Positions 1 to 5,742 of a stretch of 64,000 nt of DNA are shown piece by piece. Under the pieces are notes generated by a model. The model worked only from the letters and a program-made list of their open reading frames with translations. It had not been told where the DNA came from and ran no database searches. The stretch is from Fimenecus sp045593555 (GTDB lineage Bacteria; Bacillota; Clostridia; Oscillospirales; Acutalibacteraceae). The stretch spans positions 1 through 64,000 of the forward strand of contig JAZNWU010000009.1 in assembly GCA_045593555.1 (NCBI GenBank), read 5' to 3'. The first letter of the stretch is position 1; each line of letters opens with the position of its first letter. The translations under genes and the position numbers were made by a program.

Positions 1-189
1 GCACCACTCGACACGATTAAGCAAGGTGTTGCAGAAGTGTTGGCAAGTATGAATGTAGGTAGTGGTTTCAATGGCAGAATTGAAGTGCCTATTTATCTCA
101 ATGGCAGACAGATAGCACTTGCTGTACGAGAGGCTGAAAACAATCTCGGCACACAGACAGTATTCGGAGGTTTTGCAAATGCCTATTAA
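1..189 (+). CDS. Phage tail tape measure protein, C-terminal end (partial)
   Basis: The frame is open from the first base and ends at TAA 187-189, leaving 62 residues. The tail reads like the extreme C-terminus of Firmicutes tape-measure proteins: a segment with IYLNGRQIA, then an amphipathic stretch and a GGFANAY end. Tape-measure proteins set the tail length of siphophages and myophages and line the tail tube. Only the end is visible, so the call rests on this short motif and on the phage-type genes downstream. The gene starts outside the window. Confidence 0.6.
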   Translation, partial: APLDTIKQGVAEVLASMNVGSGFNGRIEVPIYLNGRQIALAVREAENNLGTQTVFGGFANAY

Positions 190-229
190 TACAAAAGAAT
201 TCTGCATCCTAAAACTGTTAGAACCTTAA
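179..229 (+). pseudogene. Truncated start of the next phage tail gene
   Basis: An ATG at 179-181 lies inside the end of the tape-measure frame and is preceded at good spacing by GGAGG (166-170), so it looks like a true translation start. The frame stops after 16 codons (MPINTKEFC and then a few residues). In phage genomes a tail gene normally follows the tape measure with such an overlap. The early stop, followed directly by an unrelated regulator gene, suggests that the rest of the tail module was deleted. Which tail gene this was cannot be told from 16 residues. Confidence 0.4.
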
Positions 230-309
230 CAAATGCCGATTTTGCCCAAAAATGCCACGAAAAAAAGAAGAAACCGTAAAAAAAGCGATACATAAAAAAG
301 GGACTATAA

Positions 310-720
310 ATGACATTACAAGAACTTGAAAACCTAAAAAAATATCCAAGGGAAATAAAGGCTCTGCAAGAGTATATTAAACAGCTTGAAAGACAATCAA
401 AATATGCATCTCATATTCTTAACGGAATGCCATCAGGCAAAGGCAACAATGATTATGTAAGTCAAGCTATTGTAACAAGCATTGACGAGCAAGAGAAATT
501 GCGAAGATTGATTTTTAAGCAACAGAGGGAACAGGCGAAAGTGATGTCATTTATACAGGATATTCCCGATTCACAATTACGCACTATTTTTATACTTCGA
601 TTTTTGAGGGGATATTCTTGGATAAGGGTGGCAATGGAAATAGGCGGTGGAAATACTGAGGATGCAGTTCGACAGCAAGTAAGACGATATTTAGCAAAGT
701 GTGAAAAAGAAAAAGAATAA
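310..720 (+). CDS. Phage sigma-70 region 4-like regulator (DUF1492/ArpU-RinA type)
   Basis: The protein has 136 residues. The N-terminal half (about 1-80) is a charged helical region rich in K, E and Q. The C-terminal half has the pattern of a sigma region 4-like helix-turn-helix: an IPDSQLRTIFILRFLRGYSW segment, then a helix pair ending in QQVRRYLAK. Small proteins of this build sit near the end of the early or late region of Firmicutes prophages and are thought to activate late genes. An AAGGG ribosome site lies upstream of the ATG. It sits directly after the truncated tail gene, an unusual place that fits deletion in the prophage. Confidence 0.65.
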   Translation: MTLQELENLKKYPREIKALQEYIKQLERQSKYASHILNGMPSGKGNNDYVSQAIVTSIDEQEKLRRLIFKQQREQAKVMSFIQDIPDSQLRTIFILRFLRGYSWIRVAMEIGGGNTEDAVRQQVRRYLAKCEKEKE

Positions 721-740
721 ATTTTCCGCTGAAAAGAAAG

Positions 741-771
741 ACACGGCAAAGGGTTACCACCAATGCCGTGT
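741..771. terminator. Hairpin between convergent phage genes
   Basis: An 8-bp perfect inverted repeat, ACACGGCA (741-748) and TGCCGTGT (764-771), lies between the plus-strand regulator and a minus-strand small ORF. The flanking T content is modest on both sides, so it may act as a weak bidirectional terminator. Confidence 0.45.
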
Positions 772-775
772 TAGT

Positions 776-886
776 TTATTCTTCTGCCATAACTTTGTTA
801 AATACATCTATGGCTATTTCAAGTGCTTTTTGTGGGTCTTCAACACTACGCAATATTTTTATAACTTCAATTTCAAATTCCGTCAT
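776..886 (-). CDS. Small phage protein, 36 residues, unknown function
   Basis: A minus-strand ATG (884-886) is preceded by AGAGGT at correct spacing. It opens a 36-residue acidic reading frame starting MTEFEIEVIK and ending at TAA 776-778. Short acidic proteins of this look are frequent in Clostridia prophages and have no assigned role. The strong ribosome site and clean ending support a real gene; the small size limits confidence. It lies downstream of, and on the same strand as, the 91-residue phage gene at 1025-1300, with two hairpins between them. Confidence 0.5.
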   Translation of the reverse strand: MTEFEIEVIKILRSVEDPQKALEIAIDVFNKVMAEE

Positions 887-933
887 ATATTTACCTCTGA
901 TAAATTTACAATATTTCTTTCTTGACATATTAA

Positions 934-970
934 AGCGGATGCATTAAAATGAGTACGCACCCGCTTTTGT
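934..970 (-). other. RNA hairpin in the minus-strand phage transcript
   Basis: Read on the minus strand, AAAGCGGGTGC and GCATCCGCTTT flank a 14-base loop and pair over 11 bp with one G-U pair. In plus-strand RNA the same position is an A-C mismatch, which suggests that the structure matters in the minus transcript. It has no T-tract, so a processing or stability hairpin is as likely as a terminator. Confidence 0.4.
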
Positions 971-981
971 GGTGTACTTGC

Positions 982-1027
982 CTTGTATAACGGATTGGAT
1001 GCCCGGATATATACAAGGCTTTTTTTA
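982..1027. terminator. Hairpin with T-tract (plus direction)
   Basis: GCCTTGTATA and TATACAAGGC form a 10-bp stem, followed on the plus strand by seven T. It overlaps the stop of the minus-strand gene at 1025. A plus-strand promoter-like pair (TTGACA at 923-928, TAAAAT 17 bp downstream) lies about 50 bases before it, so a short plus-strand RNA is possible. Confidence 0.4.
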
Positions 1028-1300
1028 TGCGATTGAAAATCGTCTTGACTCTGTCTGCTTTGTGAACTGTTGGTATATATCAGGACAGCTCTTTTTAAAT
1101 GCTGTACTATCAAAACGATTACTTGTGACCTTTGTCCAACGGATTTTGAATATATCAACTATCATTTCATCCGTATCTCTTGCGGTCATTTCTGCCTTGA
1201 TTTCATCCTCTATGGCGGTAATTTCAGCGGATAATTCTTCTGCCATTGCTTTGAGTTCCTTTAACTCTCTTACTTTGCTTGTCATTTCTTGTGTACTCAT
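1025..1300 (-). CDS. Phage-associated coiled-coil protein, unknown function
   Basis: The protein has 91 residues. Residues 1-45 form a heptad-rich acidic helix (MTSKVRELKELKAMAEELSA and on), followed by a basic region containing SNRFDSTAFKKSCPDIYQQF. Proteins with this layout, a short coiled coil and then an RFDSxxFK motif, are common in Firmicutes prophages, often beside recombination or nuclease genes, with no proven function. A GAAAGG ribosome site precedes the ATG on the minus strand. It lies next to the antitoxin promoter of the toxin module and shares its intergenic region. Confidence 0.65.
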   Translation of the reverse strand: MSTQEMTSKVRELKELKAMAEELSAEITAIEDEIKAEMTARDTDEMIVDIFKIRWTKVTSNRFDSTAFKKSCPDIYQQFTKQTESRRFSIA

Positions 1301-1305
1301 TTTTG

Positions 1306-1334
1306 TTGACTTTCCTTTCGATTTATGTTATATT
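1306..1334 (+). promoter_or_regulatory. Promoter of the antitoxin RNA
   Basis: TTGACT (1306-1311) and TATATT (1329-1334) are separated by exactly 17 bp. The expected start is near 1340, just before the segment CTGTAATCAAAAGG that begins the antisense RNA. Confidence 0.65.
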
Positions 1335-1339
1335 AGGAC

Positions 1340-1427
1340 TGTAATCAAAAGGTTGCATAGCCTCATAATTTATCCGTTAGGGGAATTTAACCGCTTTTCA
1401 CTTGCTACGGTGGGCGGTTATTTTTTT
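1340..1427 (+). ncRNA. Antisense RNA antitoxin of a type I toxin-antitoxin locus
   Basis: From the promoter at 1306-1334 a transcript of about 88 nt would run to an intrinsic terminator: TAACCGC (1388-1394) pairs with GCGGTTA (1414-1420) and is followed by seven T. It is fully complementary to the 3' part of the toxin mRNA coming from the other strand, including the last toxin codons. This arrangement matches known type I systems such as TxpA/RatA and the holin-like toxins of Firmicutes, where the antisense RNA blocks or degrades the toxin message. Confidence 0.6.
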
Positions 1428-1480
1428 ATGGTTACAAGCATTAACAAAGTGAATATCAAAATCAATGTTATGTACTCCAT
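1418..1480 (-). CDS. Holin-like type I toxin, 20 residues
   Basis: ATG at 1478-1480 on the minus strand opens a 20-residue frame made of one hydrophobic segment (ITLILIFTLLMLV) and a basic KK tail, the standard form of the small holin-like membrane toxins of Firmicutes. A purine-rich ribosome site (AGAGGGGGTGAG) lies just upstream. A GTG at 1487-1489 would add three residues but overlaps that site, so ATG is preferred. CCCC in the 5' leader could pair with the GGGG of the ribosome site. The stop codon lies inside the antitoxin terminator stem. Overproduced peptides of this type damage the membrane. Confidence 0.6.
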   Translation of the reverse strand: MEYITLILIFTLLMLVTIKK

Positions 1481-1552
1481 AAAGCTCACCCCCTCTCTAT
1501 GTCCTTGTTTAAGGGGATTGGCTAACCGTCTCAACCTCTTGATTACAGTTAT

Positions 1553-1581
1553 ATTATACACGATATTGAGTGCATAATCAA
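1553..1581 (-). promoter_or_regulatory. Promoter of the toxin mRNA
   Basis: On the minus strand TTGATT (1576-1581) and TATAAT (1553-1558) are spaced by 17 bp. Transcription would start near 1546 and give a leader of about 65 nt before the toxin ATG. Confidence 0.65.
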
Positions 1582-1630
1582 GATGCAATATGCACAATCT
1601 TTAGTGTATAAATTTGTATAATATGTACAC

Positions 1631-1659
1631 TTGAAATCGTGCATATATTATGCTATAAT
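1631..1659 (+). promoter_or_regulatory. Promoter of the tandem Cro/C1 regulator operon
   Basis: TTGAAA (1631-1636) and TATAAT (1654-1659) are spaced by 17 bp. Around them the words GTGTATA, GTACAC, GTGCATA and GTGTATA recur between 1604 and 1668, which would suit binding sites for the encoded repressors. That reading is inference. Confidence 0.6.
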
Positions 1660-1716
1660 GTGTATAGTGGGAAAGAAGATTTTTTGTAAGATGCCCACAG
1701 AGAAAGGAAGATAAAT

Positions 1717-1932
1717 ATGCCATTCAAGTATGATAAGCTATTCGAATTATTAAAAGACAAAGGAATATCCACTTATAAAATCCGAAAAGATAACATTATT
1801 TCACAGGCTGCATTAACCAAAATGAAAAACGGTGACGGAAATATTGATACAAGAACACTTGAACGCTTGTGTGCTACTTTACATTGTCAACCTGGGGATA
1901 TAATGGAATATGTAGAAGATAATCAAGATTAA
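1717..1932 (+). CDS. Cro/C1-type helix-turn-helix regulator (first copy)
   Basis: A 71-residue, single-domain DNA-binding protein. Residues 5-65 follow the compact Cro/C1 pattern: a first helix FELLKDKGIST, then YKIRKDN, a recognition helix SQAALTKMKNG, DTRTLERLCATLHCQPGD and a final IMEYVE. It lacks an effector domain and probably acts as a dimeric repressor. AGAAAGGAAG precedes the ATG. The next gene encodes a close relative with a similar leader, so the two look like a tandem duplication. Its place in the prophage remnant suggests a phage or element regulator. Confidence 0.8.
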   Translation: MPFKYDKLFELLKDKGISTYKIRKDNIISQAALTKMKNGDGNIDTRTLERLCATLHCQPGDIMEYVEDNQD

Positions 1933-1967
1933 TTTTATAAGTTGCCCACAGAAAGAGGCGAAACAAT

Positions 1968-2186
1968 ATGGCTATAAAGTACAAAATCGATGTTATATCA
2001 GCCTTGAAAGAGGCAGGTTATTCAACATATCGCATCAGAAAAGAAAAAATATTCGGTGAAAAAACAATGCAAGATTTTCGTAACAATCAGCCTGTAATGT
2101 CCGCTGACTGTATTGAAAAACTTTGTCAGCTGCTTTCTTGTCAACCCGGTGATATTCTCGAATATGTAGAAGAAAGGAACGAATAA
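1968..2186 (+). CDS. Cro/C1-type helix-turn-helix regulator (second copy)
   Basis: This 72-residue protein shares the fold and many residues with the preceding one, including STYxIRKxxI, CIEKLCQLLSCQPGDI and the EYVEE end. The recognition helix differs (GEKTMQDFRNN instead of SQAALTKMKN), so its target site probably differs. The leader repeats TAAG(A/T)TGCCCACAGA seen before the first copy (1687-1701 and 1938-1952). The two genes lie 35 bases apart and the third gene starts one base after this stop, so they form an operon. Confidence 0.8.
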   Translation: MAIKYKIDVISALKEAGYSTYRIRKEKIFGEKTMQDFRNNQPVMSADCIEKLCQLLSCQPGDILEYVEERNE

Positions 2187-2187
2187 T

Positions 2188-2427
2188 ATGCCAATTTTAT
2201 ATTCAGATATTCACACTTGCGAAAAATGTAAAAAGAAATTCAAATGGAATTATTTTGAAACTGTGAGAAATCAAATGGGTTCTTCATCATATTTTGTCGA
2301 TTCTATTCCCGCAGATATAACATTGGTACATACATTTAATGAAAAAGAAAACGGTAGTTATGATGTAGGGGTTAATTGTCCTCATTGTCGTTATTACAAT
2401 GTTTTTGTTTATGAAACAGACCAATAA
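2188..2427 (+). CDS. Small protein with two CxxC motifs, likely zinc ribbon
   Basis: The 79-residue protein carries C11-x-x-C14 near the N-terminus and C64-x-x-C67 near the C-terminus, the spacing expected of a zinc ribbon. The middle is polar with no other known motif. The start follows the preceding stop by one base and uses the AAAGGAA site inside that gene, so translation is coupled to the two regulators. It may modulate their activity or bind nucleic acid; its actual function is unknown. Confidence 0.65.
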   Translation: MPILYSDIHTCEKCKKKFKWNYFETVRNQMGSSSYFVDSIPADITLVHTFNEKENGSYDVGVNCPHCRYYNVFVYETDQ

Positions 2428-2567
2428 AAAACGATTACTATTCACAGTATGACCCTTAAATTCCATTTTTAACCATTTGTAGTATTCCTTTATGGGTAGA
2501 TACTCAAAAAGGCAAAATAGGGGCATTTAAAACGAACTTTTGTTCATTGCGTTAAAATAAAAAAGAA
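2428..2567. other. Gene-poor stretch after the regulator operon
   Basis: From 2428 to 2842 no reading frame with a ribosome site is seen. The stretch holds the terminator at 2568, the short direct repeats at 2704-2745 and otherwise A+T-rich DNA. No integrase gene is present, although the attachment-like site follows at 2843. Confidence 0.5.
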
Positions 2568-2615
2568 ATCCGCTGAACTGTTACCGATTATCTGATAACA
2601 TCAGCGGATAATTTT
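2568..2615 (+). terminator. Terminator of the regulator operon
   Basis: ATCCGCTGA (2568-2576) and TCAGCGGAT (2601-2609) form a 9-bp stem followed by AATTTTT. Confidence 0.6.
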
Positions 2616-2703
2616 TATATTCAGCAGAAAGCGAAATATATTCCGCTGATTTGGTGCATAAATATTGCAATCGAATGCAAAGTCCGTTTTTGCGTACTTG
2701 AAA

Positions 2704-2745
2704 TTTGGTGTTTATTTGGTGTTTATTTTCACAAAATGGTGTTTG
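2704..2745 (+). repeat. Direct repeats TTTGGTGTTTA, possible integrase arm sites
   Basis: Two perfect head-to-tail copies of an 11-bp unit, TTTGGTGTTTA, lie at 2704-2714 and 2715-2725, and a third partial copy (TGGTGTTTG) at 2737-2745. They sit about 100 bp from the tRNA-end-like site. Tyrosine integrases bind such short arm-type repeats beside the crossover core, so these may mark the attachment region. The role is inferred. Confidence 0.45.
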
Positions 2746-2842
2746 TTTTCGTGAAACCTCATAAAATACGAAAATGCATAAATTGTTGATATATAAGGCT
2801 TTATGGCACTTTGTAAAAGTTTGTAAAATCTACTTTTTGGAT

Positions 2843-2865
2843 TTCGAGTCTCTCCTTCTGCGCCA
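2843..2865 (+). other. Probable prophage attachment site made of a tRNA 3' end
   Basis: The bases TTCGAGTC then TCTCCTTCTGCGCCA have the form of a tRNA T-loop, acceptor 3' strand and CCA end, but no tRNA 5' half exists upstream and the T-stem cannot pair with the preceding bases. This is what remains when an element integrates into a tRNA gene and restores its 3' end at the far junction. A strong terminator follows at once, as after real tRNA genes. It marks the likely right boundary of the prophage remnant. Confidence 0.55.
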
Positions 2866-2901
2866 AAGAAAGTCTGATAGTTTATCAGGCTTTCTTTTTT
2901 T
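2866..2901 (+). terminator. Intrinsic terminator after the tRNA-like end
   Basis: AGAAAG-T-CTGATA pairs with TATCAG-G-CTTTCT around a short loop and is followed by a run of T. It looks like the original terminator of the tRNA gene. Confidence 0.7.
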
Positions 2902-2960
2902 GCCAAAATTCAAATAGAAGATAAGACTCGAACTCGGAATCGTCCCAGTACGAACTTTTC

Positions 2961-3117
2961 GTAGGGGTCGGCGTCCTCGACGACCCAAAATACGCGTAGT
3001 GGCAGGCTTCCACGCCTGCATTGGTATTATGTATTGTCGGTATAGGGTCGATTCAAGAATCAACTGTTCAAAAGCATTTCGATAAACTTATTCGGGCAAT
3101 TCGTGAATTGCCCCTAC
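2961..3117. repeat. Cluster of dispersed palindromic repeats (left cluster)
   Basis: Several short palindromic units beginning or ending with GTAG/CTAC lie close together: GTAGGGGTCGGCG...GACGACCC (2961-2986), GTAGTGGCAGGC...GCCTGCATTG (2996-3023), a decayed unit near 3042-3063, and GGGCAATTCGTGAATTGCCC plus CTAC (3094-3117). The second unit recurs almost unchanged at 35845-35872. They resemble REP-like intergenic elements. No gene is seen between 2902 and 3198. Confidence 0.65.
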
Positions 3118-3163
3118 AAAGTTTTATGTAATTCTGAGAAGCACAAGAATCTCAACAAAAATA

Positions 3164-3192
3164 TTGATTTTTCCGTAAATTGGTGGTAAACT
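3164..3192 (+). promoter_or_regulatory. Promoter candidate for the structured leader RNA
   Basis: TTGATT (3164-3169) and TAAACT (3187-3192) are separated by 17 bp. The start expected seven bases later, at 3199, coincides with the first paired base of the leader structure. Confidence 0.45.
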
Positions 3193-3198
3193 AAATTT

Positions 3199-3369
3199 GC
3201 CAAACAAAATTGTATATTATTCCTACATAGCACAAGTGTTTTTATTTTTGGTAAAAATACGGATGCTCTATTTTGCATACTTGTGTTTAAGTAGGATGTA
3301 GAATTTTGTTTGGCGACAGTTGGAGCTATGTATTTTTCAGTGCGTTAGCTTCGGCTGACGCACTTTTTT
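3199..3369 (+). ncRNA. Structured 5' leader RNA with terminator, upstream of a CHAP-domain gene
   Basis: An outer helix is built from three blocks: 3199-3211 with 3302-3314 (13 bp), TCCTAC 3221-3226 with GTAGGA 3291-3296, and CACAAGT 3231-3237 with ACTTGTG 3279-3285. The closed inner part holds two small hairpins (TATTTTT/AAAAATA at 3243-3259 and ATGC/GCAT at 3263-3278). A terminator-type hairpin follows at 3340-3369, and the ribosome site of the CHAP gene comes right after. The order of aptamer-like fold, terminator and gene resembles a riboswitch or attenuator. I do not recognise a known class; an inverted-repeat mobile element is the alternative. Confidence 0.5.
3340..3369 (+). terminator. 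Terminator or attenuator before the CHAP gene
   Basis: GTGCGTTAGC (3340-3349), a TTCG tetraloop and GCTGACGCAC (3354-3363) pair over 10 bp with one wobble and are followed by six T. It lies only 20 bases before the CHAP start codon, so it would control read-through into that gene. Confidence 0.7.
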
Positions 3370-3388
3370 ATTTACGGAGGAAAAGAAA

Positions 3389-5620
3389 ATGAAAAACTCA
3401 AAGAAAATTTTATCAGTCTTCTTGGCATTGATAATGGTAATCTCAATTATTCCAATGTCAAACATTGAAGCAGAAGCAATTTCGTATAGTGGTTCTGCAA
3501 GCTATATGAGTGGAAAGTACTATACTCAACTTTGCAATGTTCAACTAACAGGGGATGGAGCAACAGATATTGTAAATGTTGCTAAATCACAAATTGGTTA
3601 TAAAAGTGGTTCATCTAATAGTGATTTGTCTGGTTCCACAACAAGCACGTCAAATGTAAAATATAGCGAATATGGAAGGGTCATTGGCTCGAATCCAAAT
3701 GATTGGTGCGCGTATTTTGTGTCTTGGTGTGCACGACAGGCAGGAATTTCATCAAATGTATTGCCTAATTTTGCTGGTTGTACAACTGCTTACAATACCA
3801 CGCTCCCAAATGCTGGTTGTACAATGCACAGAAGAACAACTGGATATGTTCCTGTAAAAGGTGACATAATATTTTTCGGAACAAGTAGTAGTTATATTTA
3901 TCATGTAGGTATTGTAACAAATGCTACAAGCTCTAATGTTTATTATATTGATGGTAACAATGTAACAACTACTCCTCATTGTGTTGCTAGTTCAAGCAAA
4001 TCATTGACATATTCTGAGATTTGGGGTTATGCAACTCCAAATTATACTAATACATCTGTTCAAATTCCGAGTACGCCAATTTTATCAGTCAGTGATAAAA
4101 ACACATCGGACAAAGCTGTTACTTTTACATGGAACAGAACAGAAAATACAAGCCAATATGATTTAAGAATATACAACTATGGTGAATACGATGTAGGTGC
4201 TCCTTATGGAATTTGGGACTTGAATGTTACAACAACATCTGGTTATCACAAACTTCCTGCCGGAAAATATGCAGCATATATTACAGCTGTTTCGGCAAGC
4301 GGTGCGGAAACTCCAAGCGAATGGATAACATTTGATGTTGTTGACCCACCAGGGAAAAGTGTGCTTACCGCTACTCCAGGGGAAATGTTAATGGATGGTG
4401 TTACTTTTAACTGGTCAAAAGCTGCAAACGCACACATATATGACTTGCGAGTATATAATTATGGAGATTACAATGTCGGAGCTCCATATTACAAATTCGG
4501 AATGAGTTCAAGCACAACATCAACAACAATTAAATTACCTGTAGGTAAATATTCTGCTTATATTACTACCGTTGCATCTAACGGAGCAGAAACGTCAAGT
4601 GAATGGATAACATTTACTGTTTCTGAGCCGAATATTAATTCAAATTACCCGACAAACATTAAAGGATATAAAATGTGGATAGGAGAAACAGCAACGCAAA
4701 TTTTTGACTCTCAAACATTAAATGGCTATTATTTAGACGATAACGAAATAACCGTTGTTGCAATATATACAAATGATTGGGCGAAAATAAAACATACTGT
4801 TGATGGAGAAGAGAGAACGGCTTATATACCATTAGGTGGTTTAATCTATGAAAAAAGTGATATTAAAAAAATGTATTGCAGAGAACAATCAAATATATAC
4901 TCTCGATACACATGCAGTGATATACAGTCAGTTGTTTCAAAGGATGCAGAAGTTTTGGTGGTTGGATATTATCAAACGGATTTAGTACAAATTTGTTACA
5001 TGAAAAACGGCGTATATTACATTGGATGGATTGATATTGACCAATTATCAGTTCACAGTTCAAGCGACCATGTATATACAGCTGAAACTGCACTAATTCC
5101 AACTTGCACAACTGCCGGTCTTAAGACATTTACTTGTGAATGTGGTGATTCATACACAGAAATAATCGAAAAAATCGCAGAACACAACTATGAAGTTGTT
5201 GTAATAGCACCAACCTGCACAGAACAAGGTTATACAACTTACACTTGCGAATGTGGTTATAGTTATATTGCTGATTACGTTGAAACAACCGGTCATACTC
5301 CTGCAAACGCAGTTGAAGAAAACTATGTTGCACCAACTTGTACCAAAAAAGGTAGCAAAGATATAGTTGTTTACTGTTCAGTATGTGAAGAAGAAATTAA
5401 CCGTGAAACAGTTATTCTTAATGCAATAGGTCATAATGCAAACGGTGACGATATTTGTGACGATTGCGGAACAACAGTTGGTAACGAAGATAATATTAAT
5501 GATTGTGGTTGTAATTGTCACAAGTCAGGTATAACAAAATTCTTCTTTAATTTTATGCTTTTCTTTCAAAAACTTTTTGGTTCTAATAAAATCTGTGCTT
5601 GTGGTGTGGCACATTATTAA
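3389..5620 (+). CDS. Secreted CHAP-domain cell-wall hydrolase with repeat domains
   Basis: The protein has 743 residues. Residues 1-30 form a signal peptide (KNSKK, hydrophobic core, AEA). A CHAP amidase/peptidase domain spans about 55-215, with nucleophile C107 (DWCAYF), H172 (YHVG) and D188 or N190. Two similar beta-rich repeats follow at about 240-320 and 335-415, each with YDLRxYNYG and a late SEWITF. A region of unclear type leads to cysteine-rich repeats (PTCTxxG, TCECG) at about 565-690. The end has CGCNCH, a hydrophobic patch and CACGVAHY. It is likely exported and acts on peptidoglycan. GGAGG at 3376-3380 sets the start. Confidence 0.8.
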   Translation: MKNSKKILSVFLALIMVISIIPMSNIEAEAISYSGSASYMSGKYYTQLCNVQLTGDGATDIVNVAKSQIGYKSGSSNSDLSGSTTSTSNVKYSEYGRVIGSNPNDWCAYFVSWCARQAGISSNVLPNFAGCTTAYNTTLPNAGCTMHRRTTGYVPVKGDIIFFGTSSSYIYHVGIVTNATSSNVYYIDGNNVTTTPHCVASSSKSLTYSEIWGYATPNYTNTSVQIPSTPILSVSDKNTSDKAVTFTWNRTENTSQYDLRIYNYGEYDVGAPYGIWDLNVTTTSGYHKLPAGKYAAYITAVSASGAETPSEWITFDVVDPPGKSVLTATPGEMLMDGVTFNWSKAANAHIYDLRVYNYGDYNVGAPYYKFGMSSSTTSTTIKLPVGKYSAYITTVASNGAETSSEWITFTVSEPNINSNYPTNIKGYKMWIGETATQIFDSQTLNGYYLDDNEITVVAIYTNDWAKIKHTVDGEERTAYIPLGGLIYEKSDIKKMYCREQSNIYSRYTCSDIQSVVSKDAEVLVVGYYQTDLVQICYMKNGVYYIGWIDIDQLSVHSSSDHVYTAETALIPTCTTAGLKTFTCECGDSYTEIIEKIAEHNYEVVVIAPTCTEQGYTTYTCECGYSYIADYVETTGHTPANAVEENYVAPTCTKKGSKDIVVYCSVCEEEINRETVILNAIGHNANGDDICDDCGTTVGNEDNINDCGCNCHKSGITKFFFNFMLFFQKLFGSNKICACGVAHY

Positions 5621-5633
5621 TTAATATTTGAAT

Positions 5634-5666
5634 TTTCGGCAGGGGAAACCTTGCCGATTTTTTTTG
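5634..5666 (+). terminator. Terminator of the CHAP gene
   Basis: TCGGCA (5636-5641) and TGCCGA (5652-5657) form a short GC stem followed by eight T. Confidence 0.7.
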
Positions 5667-5683
5667 TTATTTTCTATTCTTTA

Positions 5684-5712
5684 TTGAAATACACCACAAT
5701 ATCTGGTATAAT
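5684..5712 (+). promoter_or_regulatory. Promoter of the GH63-like glycosidase gene
   Basis: TTGAAA (5684-5689) and TATAAT (5707-5712) are spaced by 17 bp, about 30 bases before the ATG. Confidence 0.7.
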
Positions 5713-5742
5713 ATTTCCATATTTTTACACGAGGTATTCACT

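Larger units (their letters stand above)
1338..1549. repeat. 18-bp inverted repeat bounding the toxin-antitoxin locus
   Basis: The segment at 1338-1355 (ACTGTAATCAAAAGGTTG) recurs inverted at 1532-1549 with one mismatch. In the toxin mRNA these lie at the 5' and 3' ends and can pair, like the long-distance 5'-3' interaction that keeps several type I toxin mRNAs untranslated. The antitoxin RNA starts with the same bases as the toxin mRNA. Confidence 0.6.

Noticed and set aside
252..329. Plus-strand 25-residue lysine-rich reading frame before the phage regulator
   Set aside because: It overlaps the regulator start, has no ribosome site and is mostly A-run codons, so coding cannot be supported.
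883..1158. Minus-strand 91-residue reading frame between the phage genes
   Set aside because: It overlaps the 91-residue phage gene and the two hairpins in another frame, and lacks a ribosome site.
969..1577. Plus-strand 202-residue reading frame
   Set aside because: It covers the antisense side of a phage gene and the toxin-antitoxin locus; no ribosome site, and the composition does not look like protein.
2830..3063. Minus-strand 77-residue reading frame with WRRRRDSKSKK
   Set aside because: It runs across the tRNA-like end, its terminator and palindromic repeats; such arginine-rich frames are a usual artefact of tRNA 3' ends and it has no ribosome site.
3199..3369. Known c-di-AMP or c-di-GMP riboswitch
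   Set aside because: The conserved core bases of those classes, as far as I recall them, are not present, so only a general structured leader is claimed.
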